The notes beneath the pieces are model-generated. The model did not search any database. It was not told the DNA's origin and was given only the letters and a program-made list of their open reading frames with translations. DNA of 64,000 nt, taken from Nannobrachium achirus. Taxonomy: Eukaryota > Chordata > Actinopteri > Myctophiformes > Myctophidae. The DNA lies in assembly GCA_963921795.1 (NCBI GenBank), contig OY997642.1, positions 62,835,909 to 62,899,908 on the forward strand. Reading direction: 5' to 3'. This document shows positions 11,938 to 22,552 of the stretch, in pieces. Positions within the stretch are counted from its first letter, which is position 1; each line of letters opens with the position of its first letter. A program made the position numbers and the translations under genes.

Positions 11938-13306
11938 GCAAAACATAATTTTAGGTGAATGACAAACTCTGCGTGGAGCTGGGGATAACCCGGAGCTTTT
12001 CGGCTCCGTACCACCCCCAAACCAATGGACAGGTAGAAAAAATGAACAGCTCTATCCAGAGGTAAGTTGCATAATGTCAAATTGGCAGATACACCTCATG
12101 TTGTTGACTGTACACTGATGTAGACTACATTAAATCCTTCTGAATGCCTATGTATGTAATGTGGACATATTCATGCAGGTCCCTGACTGCAATGTGTGCA
12201 GACCACCCTAAGCAGTGGCACACAATATTGCAAGCAACAATGTTTGCCCTCCGGACCAAAATGCACATCACCACACGGTATTCTCCATTCTTCCTACTAT
12301 TTGGTAGGGAGGCGAGATTGCCATCACAGGTCCGTGAGGACTATGAAGTAAGTGGCTCCATTTGTTATGACACAGTTAGTACCAGAGCACCAAATCATGT
12401 TAACCCCCTCTCTAGCTTTGCTATTAGAAAATGTCCAATCTACAATCTCTCGACATATTGCAACATAGTGTGAGCTTGTAGATGTGCTATTTTCCCAAAT
12501 GCTTATTGCAAAATCATTGATTTTGGGGTCCTTGACATAAATAAAATTGAGAACCACTAACCCCACCTGGCGTTTCTGTACTTTAGGTTACAGCAGAGCG
12601 AATGGAGAGGTTGGTGATGCAGGAGGAGGTCTGTGAGGGGCTGAACAGGAGGTCTGTGAGGGGCTGAACAGACAGCCAGCAGTCTATGAGGCTGTGCAGG
12701 CCAATGTCCGAAGACAACAGGACAGGGTCAGGAAGAGGAAGCTGGAGCAGGGCAGGGATGACCACCTGGCAGTTGGGGAGAAGGTTCTGAAAAAGAACAT
12801 CAGGGAGGAGCAGAGGAAGGGTGGGGAAAATGGCCCCAGAGATGCTGGGGCCATTTACCATCACTGACATAAAGGGGAAAGTGGTGTACTTGGTAGGGAC
12901 CAAACATGAGAAGCTAATTGCTAATTTGGACCAGCTGAAATGCTATGTAGAGCCAGAGGAGAGGATTCCAGCAAAGCTTAAGCTAGCTGGAACCTCTTCT
13001 TTGGCTCACCCCCCTCCACCACTTTCCCCTTTATGTCAGCCTCCTGCTCCCCACCCTCCCCAACTGTCACCCAGTCCCTCCAGCCCTCTTCCTGGCCTGG
13101 ACCCTGGGCCTGCACAGCCTCCATTCAGCCCCTCTGGGCCTCCTCCTGTCCACCAGTCACCACCACCTGGCCCCCTCCACACCACCTCCAGCCCTTCAAC
13201 CTGCAGCCCTTACGCCATTGGTAAATCCCATTCAATAATGTAACATCAAGAATAATAATGCCATCTACAATATCAAATGACAACTTTTATTTTTTTTATT
13301 TTCTAG

Positions 13307-14455
13307 TCCTCAACGATATATGGACCGGGGCCATCAAGGGTAATGTAGTGTGGGTGAAAATGGGCCCATACCCACTACTTACCCTTGACCTGCAAAGCTT
13401 GGCACCAAGGGAAAAGCTCACGGATGCAGTAAGTCTTGTTTTGTGAGCAAGTGTTGTAATTGATATTAAAGTGATTTTTAATTGTCTACATTTTTTGTGT
13501 GTAGACAGTGAACGCATATCTGACATGGGTGGCCAAAAGAGCTCAAAGGGCCACCCATGTCCTCCCAATAAAGGAGATGCAGTTGGTCTGGGACTCAAAA
13601 CGTAGGGGGGTAAAAAAACGTAAGTATAATGTTTGCTTTTAAAAGTCTGGGTTATGATCACACCATAGTCACAAATGTAATTATCAATTGCAGATCGATG
13701 CCCTTGCATTTGATGTGGTCATGGGAGTGGTGCAGAAAAATGACCATTAAGGGGATTCCAGACGGTACGCGGTCACCGCCTCCTAGCAATTCATTTTCAA
13801 CGGGAGGCGGGCGGCTTTTTCAGCCGCGCAGCGAAGTTTTGGGGCGGCGAGGAGAGCGGGCGCGGCCCCGTGACATCCCCCGCGAGCGTGCTCGTTTGTG
13901 CATGCGTACGCGGGCGGTGAGAGATGGATTGTGTTCATCTTTGTGAAATACCACGCGGCGTTTAATCACTGAACGAGTGTGTTTGTGTCTCACCGCGGTG
14001 CGGCCACCGCTGATCCTAGCGGCAGCCCCGACGGTAACCGCCTGTAGTGTGTAGAGCACCTTACACTCTAGTAGTAAGTGAACTTTAATCAATGCAAATT
14101 ATGCAACGATATTTACAACTAATCTTTTGAAGTATTAAAGTATCCTATCTGCTGAAGGTGAAGTATGTCAAAGACAACCGCTGCATTTTTATCAACCCCT
14201 TGGGAGCAACACCAGAAGAGATCAAGCACTGCCAAACAGCAACAAGGCAAGTAACTCCTAAATGTATTGTGCTTCAAGTATGTTCCATGGTTCCATGGTT
14301 TCTGATATGCAAGTAACAAAGGGAAATGTTTTTTTTTTTTCCTCAGATCTTATATGTGCAGGATGAGAGGCGGGACCATCTCGCATTGGCAGTGTGAAAC
14401 CGTCTCTCATCCTTGCCAAAGAGACGTTGTTTCCTGTGGCATGTTTGTTTTCAAA
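13307..14455 (+). pseudogene. Ulp1/C48-like cysteine protease part of the integrase gene
   Basis: Exons 13307-13428, 13505-13620, 13694-~13747, 14158-14246 and 14347-14455 follow the integrase exons; the 13220/13307 join keeps frame. The peptide has the Ulp1-type entry (a LQSLAPREKLTD then VNAYL block), a QKNDH segment holding the presumed catalytic His, FINPLGATPEE where the catalytic Asp would lie but Asn is found, and a QRDVVSCGMFVF block with the presumed oxyanion Gln and catalytic Cys. This is the C48 (SUMO/ubiquitin-like protease) fold. It is broken: a stop follows directly after the His codon and a GC-rich insert (about 13748-14060) replaces the expected Trp region. The intron after 14246 has a GC-AG donor. 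A possible last exon (14610-14733) begins MDQTSWTPPEEP. Fusion to an integrase suggests the protease worked in transposition, which is inference. Confidence 0.7.
13748..14060. mobile_element. GC-rich insert inside the protease region
   Basis: The base composition changes abruptly: CpG-rich sequence with CGGGAGGCGGGCGGC and GACGGTAACCGCC blocks lies in otherwise AT-rich introns. The beginning (CCAGACGGTACGCGGTCACC) and end (CCCCGACGGTAACCGCC) share an ACGGT-x-CGC-like motif but I could not define terminal repeats or a target duplication. A nonautonomous DNA transposon is the likely explanation. Confidence 0.4.
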
Positions 14456-15242
14456 GTAAGATTATGTAGCCTAGAATATGTGTCCAAATAACACTTTAAT
14501 ACATTGTAAAATAACGTGTAAGCAGTCTTTTTCAGGGCAATACTGCAGGGCATTATGTCTAATTTATATTTCTTAAGTCATAATTTAATCCGCTGTTTGA
14601 AATTCACAGATGGACCAAACGTCATGGACTCCACCTGAGGAACCAGTAGATGACATCAGTCCATCATTGCAGACACCATCCAGAGAACAAGTAGAGTTAC
14701 TGCTGCTTGCATTAAAACTAAAACACGATTGACAAACCAAGCTTTAGAGGACATAATGCAGCTTATCAATTTTAGTGGTGGTACATCAGTTAGCCGGTCT
14801 AAGTACCTATTATATAAATCATTTGACACGGTTAAAGTGATCCCTGACTAATACGACAAATATGCCTTAAAACATTATAATTGTCCTCTATAACTACAAT
14901 GTAAAATTAAAAACACCTCAATTATTTTATTTCTTCTAGAAATAGCTAATCTTTCACTCAATAGGGGAAATGCCCGTCGCAAGTTGATGATGTCATAAAT
15001 GTCAAGTGTGATCTATCCCTATATGGAATTTATGGCATGCATGTGAAAATAAAAACAAACTTAATACTTCCTATGGTTAATATGAGCATCAAATCAATAT
15101 TTCAAATGTGTTTGTGTTTTGTTTTTTTGCACATGCATGCCATAAAAATTACACATGACATTTATGACATCATCAACTTGCGACAGGCATTTCCCCTACT
15201 GAGTGAAAGATTAGCTATTTGTAGAAGAAATAAAATATTTAA

Positions 15243-15857
15243 CCCTTAAGTGCTGTTCGGGTCATTTTGACCCGTTTTACATTTTCATTTGGAAAAAAAA
15301 GGTAGAAGTTTAAATTGTTTCCACCTGAAACTCACTGGCCTTAAAGATTCTTCTGAGATGAACATGTAAAAAATATATGTTTGCACTACACCCATGCTAC
15401 ACCCCCCTCATATTTTTTGAACCTTTAGTGCTGTTCGGGTCATTTTGACCCGGAAGCACAGATGCACAGAAATACACAGTATTATGCCAAAACACAGACA
15501 CACAGTCACCCCCACTTCTAACACCCCCCTTCCGAAGCCCCATTCCAAACCCTCCCACCCCTCCCCCACACCCCCCCTCCCCACAACTAATCCCCCCCCT
15601 CCCCTGATGCACAGAAATACAAGGAATCATGTACAAACACAGATACACAATCACCCCCTAACCCCTTCCACCCCTCCCCCTCCAACCCCCCTCACCTCAC
15701 CCTTACCCCCTCCCCTCTAAACCCCCCAACCCCACCTCCCTCCCACCCCCCCCCCCACCCCAGATGCACAGAAATAAAAGAAAGCATGTATACTAACACA
15801 AACACACAGTCACCTCCTCCCCCCCCCCCTCCCTCCTATCGCCCTCACCCCCCCTCA

Positions 15858-15952
<95 letters not shown>

Positions 15953-16636
15953 CACCCCCTCACCCCTCCCCTCCTCACCCCTCACCCTCACCCCTCACTT
16001 ATCTGAAGTTTTCCTTGTGACTGTACTGTATCTTAGGGGAAATTTTACATTGTTTTACATAAACATAAGGTGCTGTTCACTGCTGTAAAGTAACACTGTA
16101 ATTCAGGGGTGCTGTGGATGAAAATGTTGTTTACAGGGGTGCCCTGAGACCAAAGTGTTTGAAAACCTCTGTCCTAGTGTATACGTTCAAGTGTATATTC
16201 ATATGTGACGTTCATGTGTGTTCACATGTGTGTTCAGCTCTATGTGAGAATGATGTCCTGTTCTTGAACCACAAGTATTCAATTAATGGGCATATTGGGG
16301 GGGAAAAAGTTCATAAAACATTAAATTACATTTTTTCCTATAAGCGTGAGCAATATTGCCCAGTATTAAATAAAGTAGTTTTTTTTACCTGAATTTCAGC
16401 TAAATCAGTAAAAACGCCTAGCTCTTTCAGTGTTTAATGTGATATAGCAAAGCAGAAATGCAAACATTTACCATATATATCATATGAATTGTTTGGTATT
16501 GAGTCAAAGTCAATGTATCATGATGATTTGTTAAGTTAAAATTTATATTAGTGTTGTTTTTTTAAGCCAAATATCCCCCGGGTCAAAATGACCCGAACAG
16601 AACGAAGGTGTAGTGAATCTGAACAGAACTTAAGGG
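15243..16636 (+). mobile_element. piggyBac-type MITE, copy A (expanded)
   Basis: It is flanked by TTAA (15239-15242, 16637-16640), begins CCCTTAAGTGCTGTTCGGGT and ends with the inverted ACAGAACTTAAGGG. It is the same family as copies B, C and D (about 610 bp), but is 1394 bp long because of C-rich imperfect repeats, a (CA)n tract at 15857-15949 and extra sequence near 16080-16300. Proline/threonine-rich open frames here are translated low-complexity DNA. Confidence 0.88.
15857..15949. repeat. (CA)n microsatellite
   Basis: About 93 bp of CA repeats inside piggyBac-type MITE copy A, absent from the three other copies, so it expanded after this insertion. Confidence 0.96.
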
Positions 16637-18503
16637 TTAAGGTGTTTTTAATTTTACATTGTAGTTATAGAGGACAATTATAATGTATTAAGACATATTT
16701 GTCGTATTAGTCAGGGATCACTTTAAGGATGTTTTAGAAATACACTATGTGTGCAAAAACTGCAATGTCAACATGGAAGAATTGCCTCACACTGTAAAGT
16801 GCCAGGTTTGTGACCAGGTCATCTCCAAAGTAGATGCACAGAAAGACCAGTGTTTCTTGTACCTGCCACTAGAAAGTCAAATTAAAACATTGCTGCAAGA
16901 CCATCATTTGGGAAAACACTTGAGACACAGGTTTGAAGAAAAGGACCCCTCTGTAATCAGAGATGTTTATGATGATCCATGTATAAAAAACTATCACCAC
17001 TTGCTTCCCCCGACAACCTATCACTGGCTTTCAGCTGTGATGGAGTGCCTGTGCACAAATCCAGTAAACGCAGTTTGTGGCCAATGTTGTGCACAATAAA
17101 TGAACTGCCAATACATCTACGTGCCAAACATGTAATGGTCTGTGGGCTGTGGTTTGGTCCAAACAAACCACACATGAATAGTTACATGAAACCATTTGTT
17201 GATGAGTGCATTAATTTATATGAAAATGGCATTGAATGGGAGAATGAGAGAGGGGAAATGGTCTCAAGTAAAGTACTTGCACATCTGCCACATGGTGGCA
17301 GATTCCGTTGCTCGGCCAGCTATTCAAAATTTCAAACAGTTTAATGGAGAGTATGGTTGCTCTTTCTGCATGCACAAAGGGACTACTGTGTTAAAATGCA
17401 AGGGTCATATAAGAGCATATCCCTATAAAACTGTTGAGTTGAGAACAGAATCCCAAACGGATGCATTGGTAGAAGAGCCTCTCCTGGGAAACCCCACACA
17501 TGGAGTGAAAGGGCCCAGCATTTTATCTCGGCTCTCCCATTTTAATATTATTGACGGCTGTGTCCCAGATTATATGCATGCGGTTCTTCTAGGTGTAGCC
17601 AGACGCATGACCTCACTGTGGTTTGATTCAGAAAACTTTCAGTCACAATGGTACCTATAGGACCTGTTAAAGATCAAATAGATGGCATTTTGACTTCAGT
17701 TCAACCCCCCTGCAATGTTTCCCGTGTTCCCCGCTCAGTTGAGGAGAGAAGATACTGGAAGGCACATGAGTGGCATATGTGGCTGTTTTATTACAGCGTA
17801 CCGACATTGAAAGGATTCTTGCCTGAGAAATACCTTAAGCACTGGTTTAAGTTGGTTAAGGGAGTTGCTCTTCTACTTGGTGAGAACATAACTGCTATAG
17901 ATATATCTGAATCTGAGCATTTGCTAACAGACTTTGTTAAAGAAATGGAGGTCTTGTATGGGCAAAGTAATGTAACTTTCAACGTGCACTTGTGTCTTCA
18001 TCTACCCAATACTGTGAAGAACTGGGGTCCCCTATGGGCACATTCTGCATTTGTGTATGAGTCATACAATGGTGACATGCTGGACATGATAAAGAGCAGC
18101 CAGGGTGTTTCTCACCAAATAATAAAAACAGTTTGGATGAAAATGGCATTGCCATCATTTGCACACAAAAAAAAAGCATTGGAGGGGGCTTCCGATGAGT
18201 ACTTGGTTCTCTTTGAGTCTTTTTTAAATGAAAAGAAGAAAGTGCAATAAGGTTGATCGCTGTCATGGTGTTACAGCTCTTGGTAGGCCAAACATAAGTC
18301 TGATCAAACATGATGATTACTTAGCATTAAATAGAATCAGTACTATTGCACGAGTCTCTGTGAAATATTACAGAAGAGTTGTTGTTAACGGTGAAATCAT
18401 TCACTCAAAATCCTACACGAAGACATTTATTGTCTGTGATCTAGGGCAGGGAGAGACATGTTATGCTGTAGGAAATTACTTCCAAAACGTGAAGCATAAC
18501 ATG

Positions 18504-21500
18504 TTATTTTACAAGCCATGAAGGGTCTTTGCTAATGGTCTCATTCTCTGGTCCCAAAATGGCTATGCCGCCCGTCATCTGGCCAATACTAAGATACCTT
18601 CCAGCCACATCCACCAGGTCCTTGTCAGTTACACTGAAAAGCCTCTCCCTGTGGGCCTGCTTCATCTCATCTGTGATCCCACTCAGGAAACGTCCCATAC
18701 CTTTGGCTGATGGAGCCACGGGAGCGTCTACCGCGGAGAAGACCGACAGCTTGGCCTCATCAATGTCCTGCTGGGAGAACTGGCCCGCCTTGGCCCAGTC
18801 CACACCCTTACGGAAAGCTGACAGGGTCTGCACTGAGTTGGGGTCTCTATACGAGTAGAAGGAGAAGAGACCGCCCTCTCCCATCCTGGCCCCACCTCCA
18901 TAGGCCCCGCCCTTCTCTCGGATCTCACCGTGGAGGAACTTGGCCGTCATCATCCTGGCCAGGATGCACAGACTGGCATAGTCCTGGTGGGTGAAGGGTA
19001 CGGTGCGTATGCACTCGCTGACAAAGTTAACAGGGAAGGGAAGTGGATAGAAAGTCTTCATCTGACAAGGCTGGTACGTGGGTTCAGAGACGAGTTTCCT
19101 GCAGTGTGACACTCCTGGATCAGCTGAAGGGTCTAGAGGTTTCTTGACAACATGAGGTCTGACAGCTTTGTACGCTTTCCTGTTGATGCCGACGTCTTTT
19201 ATGAAGTGATCCAACTGTCCCGCTGCAGCAGACATTTTCTGAGGCGTCGCATTGACTGCACATCTCATATTATCAGGGTTTAGGATGTGTTTCTTGATGG
19301 TTCTGAGCGTTCTGAGGACCTGGGTGAGGTTGGGCATCTCTGCTATCCGCTTCATGAACTTCACCTGGTCCATCCCTCCAAAGGTCTCCTGGAGGTCAGC
19401 AGCAGGGCTGAGACTGTGGGCTGCCCGTGTCATGGCGTACATGTGACCAGAGTAGGAGATCCCATTGGCCAGCTCCTGCGCTGACATCATCACCAGCACC
19501 CGGAGACGTTCTTCGTCGTCAAAATGGGGGCTGTTGCATGTGTCGCTCCAAAGTTGGAACATATCTGGAAGGTTCCTCTCCAGACAGGATGAGTGCAGGA
19601 GCACCCCCTGCTCATACATGTCCAGGTCTGCAGAGTCAGGGAGGACCTGTGTAGAGACAGACATGCCCCCAGTCTTCAGCACCATCTGGTGGGCCTGCTG
19701 TCTGTAGTCTAGAGAGCCACAGCCCATACTGGTGAGAACACCACAGAACAGTGGGACATAGAGCCTGAGATCCTCGGGCAGCGTGTTGAGACTACACATG
19801 GCTCTGAAGTACACCATGCCATTGGTGGGCTGCTCACAGTACTGGACCGGAATGCCACCTGCACTTCCCATCTCAATCGGCGTGATGGGTATGGTGGGTT
19901 CTATGTCAGACACTTTCAGGGCAGGCAGACAGGAGGCGTCCTGTGTCTTACTCTGAGCTTCCAACAGCTGCAAGCCTTTCTCATAGATCTCCTTTCTGTC
20001 GCTCTCAGACAGATTCTGGGTCTTTTGCAGCAGTTTCTCCTCCTCAGCTTTGGCCTGTTTCTCCAAATAGGCATCGTCTGGGCTCATAGACAGGGTCAGC
20101 CTGTGGGTGTTCTCCTTGAAGTAGTGCTGGACCTTGTCCTGGAGGAGGCGAGGGTTGTCCTTCAGAGTCTGTCTGAACTTGGACACACTATGGCTGATCT
20201 GTAACAGTTCCACTGGGTCTCCGTCATGGTTCCAACACGATGCAATGTATGAGGCCAGAGTCAGGCCAAAGTTTGTAGACTGGTGCTTCATCTGGATCTC
20301 TATCTTATGGAGAAGAGCCTCAATCCTCTCCTCTTCGAAGCCATTCTGGATGATGCCATCAATGGTTTGGTTGATGATGTGTTTGACTCTCTCGATGTCC
20401 TCTTCAGCCATTCCCTGCAGTCCAATGCTGAATGATGCCTCTTTGGTGCTGCCATCATACCCCACAACAGATGAGAAGTCTGTTCCAAACTTGGGTTCAA
20501 TGAGAGCCTTGTAGAAGGGGGAGTTGGGTCCAGAGATCATCAAAGATGACAACAAGCTGAGGGTGAAGCCTTCGAATGTATCTGTGATGTCTCCCAGCAG
20601 ATAGCTCATACACAGTGTGTTCTGCTTGGCAGGGTCTGGAGCCATGGCATCGGGGCTGCACGTCACATGGTCCTCCCTGGGGCTGGTCCAGTGCGGCTGG
20701 GAAGGGACCTGTGTGTTGGGCTCCATGCGTTCGAACCTGGACAAAGCCTCCTCATCGATCTGTTTGAGATGCTGCTCCAATGGCAGGTCTCCATAGGTGA
20801 AGAACCGGGCATTGCTGGGGTGATAGTGTGTGGCGTGGAAGTGCTTCAGTTGTTGCCAGGAGAGGTCAGGGATGTCCAATGGCTCTCCTCCTGACACCAC
20901 AGAGTAAGTGTGGCCTGGGAACAGCTTGTTCTGCAGGTGCTGGGCGTACACAAGCTCGTTGTCGGAAAAAGCCCCCTTCATTTCGTTGAACACCACTCCT
21001 TTAAACACTAGAGGGGAGTTGAGGTCTGTAGGGTCCTCATTCTCCAGCCTCCAGCCCTCCTGCCAAAAGTCTTGCTCTCGTAGACAAGGAAAAAACACGG
21101 CGTCCAGGTAGACCGACAGAAGATTCTTAAAGTCCTTTGCATTTTGGGTGGAGAATGGATACATGGTGTAGTCACTGGCTGTAAAGGCGTTCATGAAGGT
21201 AGAGAGAGACCTGTTGAGCATCTTGAAGAAGGGGTCTCGGCAGGGGTACTTCTCAGAGCCACACAGCACGGCGTGTTCCAGAATGTGTGGGACCCCCGTG
21301 CTGTCCATGGGAGTTGTCCTAAGCTGCACGCTGAAGAGATTGTTGGAGTCATCCCTGGCAGCATGTAGATACTGGGCTCCTGTTTTGTCATGGGTCAATT
21401 TTACCGCGGTGAGGAACAGGTCAGGGACGGCTACAACCTCTCGGACGGTGAAGCCATGGATCTGCTGTCCTGCCTGGTACTGCAACACTCTCTCTTTGAC

Positions 21501-21587
21501 CGAGGTGCTCTGCAACCTCCATGAACGTTGTCCCCTGAAACTTGGACATCCAAGTGTCTGGAGCACCGTTCTCATCTGCCGAAACAT
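18504..21587 (-). CDS. pitrm1: PITRM1 (presequence protease), intronless copy
   Basis: One uninterrupted 1027-codon frame matches pitrilysin metallopeptidase 1, the mitochondrial-matrix M16C zinc protease that degrades cleaved presequences and other short peptides. The length is close to the 1037 residues of the human protein. The inverted zinc motif HILEH is at residues 101-105 (His101, Glu104, His105), the third ligand region NEMKGAF has Glu202, and the C-terminal half keeps REKGGAYGGGARM (Arg890, Tyr896), so every known catalytic position is present. The basic N-terminus (about 30 residues) suits a mitochondrial targeting signal. The start is supported by an in-frame TAA three codons upstream. 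Vertebrate PITRM1 genes have many introns, so this is a processed copy or derived from one. It shows no disabling change. No 3' UTR or poly(A) tail follows: the stop lies inside the last codons of the convergent EnSpm pseudogene. Expression is unknown. Confidence 0.93.
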   Translation of the reverse strand: MFRQMRTVLQTLGCPSFRGQRSWRLQSTSVKERVLQYQAGQQIHGFTVREVVAVPDLFLTAVKLTHDKTGAQYLHAARDDSNNLFSVQLRTTPMDSTGVPHILEHAVLCGSEKYPCRDPFFKMLNRSLSTFMNAFTASDYTMYPFSTQNAKDFKNLLSVYLDAVFFPCLREQDFWQEGWRLENEDPTDLNSPLVFKGVVFNEMKGAFSDNELVYAQHLQNKLFPGHTYSVVSGGEPLDIPDLSWQQLKHFHATHYHPSNARFFTYGDLPLEQHLKQIDEEALSRFERMEPNTQVPSQPHWTSPREDHVTCSPDAMAPDPAKQNTLCMSYLLGDITDTFEGFTLSLLSSLMISGPNSPFYKALIEPKFGTDFSSVVGYDGSTKEASFSIGLQGMAEEDIERVKHIINQTIDGIIQNGFEEERIEALLHKIEIQMKHQSTNFGLTLASYIASCWNHDGDPVELLQISHSVSKFRQTLKDNPRLLQDKVQHYFKENTHRLTLSMSPDDAYLEKQAKAEEEKLLQKTQNLSESDRKEIYEKGLQLLEAQSKTQDASCLPALKVSDIEPTIPITPIEMGSAGGIPVQYCEQPTNGMVYFRAMCSLNTLPEDLRLYVPLFCGVLTSMGCGSLDYRQQAHQMVLKTGGMSVSTQVLPDSADLDMYEQGVLLHSSCLERNLPDMFQLWSDTCNSPHFDDEERLRVLVMMSAQELANGISYSGHMYAMTRAAHSLSPAADLQETFGGMDQVKFMKRIAEMPNLTQVLRTLRTIKKHILNPDNMRCAVNATPQKMSAAAGQLDHFIKDVGINRKAYKAVRPHVVKKPLDPSADPGVSHCRKLVSEPTYQPCQMKTFYPLPFPVNFVSECIRTVPFTHQDYASLCILARMMTAKFLHGEIREKGGAYGGGARMGEGGLFSFYSYRDPNSVQTLSAFRKGVDWAKAGQFSQQDIDEAKLSVFSAVDAPVAPSAKGMGRFLSGITDEMKQAHRERLFSVTDKDLVDVAGRYLSIGQMTGGIAILGPENETISKDPSWLVK

Positions 21588-21839
21588 CGCTTCTTAATAT
21601 TCTCTCAAATATATACGCTTATAACGGTTTCCTCATAGGGGAACACACATAATCTTAGAAGATCAGTTATTTTCAATAAATCTAAATGTTTTACAGAGCA
21701 TCCTCTAGTGTCCATGCCCTCTCTTTCTCATGCCTGCTGGAGCTGACACATTAGGGGTGTGTGTCTTGTGAATACATTTTCACCATGGTTTTAATTAACA
21801 GTTTTACTTTCCCAAATATGGAGATGACTGACATCATGT

Positions 21840-21990
21840 CTGACATCATAGACCACACGAGACTGACACAGTATGTCCATATATGGGCATTGATGACATC
21901 AGCAACCTCCATATATGGGCGACCTCCATATGGGCATAAGAGGGACAAGGACTGACAGAGATCTCCATATATGGTCATTCATTTATTGGT
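21840..21990. promoter_or_regulatory. Repeat block with three CCATATATGG boxes
   Basis: CCATATATGG occurs at 21877-21886, 21909-21918 and 21965-21974, 290-387 bp upstream of the PITRM1 start. The decamer is a consensus CArG box, CC(A/T)6GG, the binding site of serum response factor. The block (ACAGTATGTCC...GACTGACAGAGATCTCC...TCATTTATT) is homologous to 42418-42590 upstream of the MRPL45 copy, in the same orientation. Regulatory activity is inference. Confidence 0.55.
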
Positions 21991-22311
21991 GAATTTATTT
22001 TTGGAAGAGTGTGGCCAATCCATCGTCAGCGTCTTTGGAGGAGCTCCAGGTTACTGATTATACATACATAGAAATGTGTCACCAGTCACAGGCGGGCAGC
22101 ACTCTGCTTCACCCCAGTGTGAACGGACCCCACGCCTGACCCCCAGAGCCCTCGGCCCCTATCACCCATCACCACCAGCCACATACCCCCAATCTCTGCA
22201 CCGGGTCAAGCCACTGTCATGGAGCATCCACAGTGAGTACAGATGGCCAGCATAATAATAATAATAATAATACAAAAAAAGTAAAAAAGTAACGTAAAAG
22301 TAACGTAAAAT

Positions 22312-22490
22312 CAGAACACTCAGAACCATCAAGAAACACATCCTAAACCCTGACAATATGAGATGTGCAGTCAATGCGACGCCTCAGAAAATGTCTGCTG
22401 CAGCGGGACAGTTGGATCACTTCATAAAAGACGTCGGCATCAACAGGAAAGCGGATCACTTCATAAAAGACGTCGGCATCAACAGGAAAC
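22312..22490 (+). pseudogene. PITRM1 fragment with internal duplication
   Basis: It encodes, on the plus strand, LRTIKKHILNPDNMRCAVNA through to the DHFIKDVGINRK segment, nearly identical to the corresponding part of the intact PITRM1 copy (antisense positions about 19188-19331). The last 36-37 bp (GATCACTTCATAAAAGACGT and on) are tandemly repeated. No flanking PITRM1 sequence is present. Confidence 0.9.
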
Positions 22491-22552
22491 TTTAATGTTT
22501 TTGTTAAACTTTCTAGATACATTGCATTCATTGAATTATTAACTGAATTATT

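Larger units (their letters stand above)
10159..13220 (+). pseudogene. Ginger-type integrase/transposase, six exons
   Basis: Exons with good splice sites: 10159-10305, 11343-11414, 11516-11746, 11955-12061, 12179-12347, 12587-13220. Exons 1-2 give an H2C2 zinc finger (HASSIGGH...CPGC). Exons 3-4 give the DDE core: Asp in VGIDLMSL, Asp in FLSDLGREF, Glu in HPQTNGQVEKMN, so all three catalytic acids are present. Exon 6 has a GPY/F-like MLGPFTI block and a proline-rich tail. This domain set is that of Gypsy integrases and the related Ginger DNA transposons and GIN genes. Introns and the lack of RT, RNase H or LTRs favour Ginger/GIN. Two lesions break exon 6: a 23-bp tandem duplication (units starting 12628 and 12651) that shifts the frame into TGA, and an extra G in the G-run near 12822-12826. 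Earlier exons of the gene were not found. Confidence 0.8.
14836..16722. mobile_element. Long-TIR TTAA element inserted in the EnSpm transposase
   Basis: TTAA at 14832-14835 and 16723-16726 flanks inverted arms starting AGTGATCCCTGACTAATACG. The arms extend well over 150 bp (GACATTTATGACATCATCAA near the centre). Joining the outer flanks at one TTAA gives continuous transposase codons, so TTAA is the duplicated target. The right arm is interrupted by the element at 15243-16636. Confidence 0.85.
14690..18521 (+). pseudogene. EnSpm/CACTA-type transposase, frameshifted and interrupted
   Basis: Reading starts near 14690 (VTAACIKTKTRLTNQALEDI, then a SRSKYLLYKSFD segment), is interrupted at TTAA 14832-14835, and resumes at 16727 with KDVLEIHYVCKNCNVNMEE and a two-CxxC zinc ribbon. 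Diagnostic blocks of animal CMC/EnSpm transposases follow: LSLAFSCDGVPVHKSS, VMVCGLWFG, DSVARPAIQNFKQFNGEYGC, VPDYMHAVLLGVARR, VEERRYWKAHEWHMW and FNVHLCLHLP...WGPLWAHSAF. The frame changes near 16978, 17285, 17645 and 18235, so at least four indels have disabled it. The final frame (18228-18521) ends overlapping the 3' end of the convergent PITRM1 copy; no CACTA terminal repeat was found on either side. Confidence 0.85.

Noticed and set aside
10159..14455. Integrase plus cysteine protease considered as a Polinton/Maverick remnant
   Set aside because: Polintons encode these as separate genes together with DNA polymerase B, ATPase and capsid genes. Here they are joined by spliced exons and none of the others is present.
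15445..16088. Proline/histidine/threonine-rich frames of 91 and 100 codons
   Set aside because: They are low-complexity C-rich and CA-repeat DNA inside a MITE. The other three copies of the MITE do not preserve them.
20134..21597. Several plus-strand frames of 60-134 codons
   Set aside because: They lie antisense to the PITRM1 frame and have no recognisable motif.
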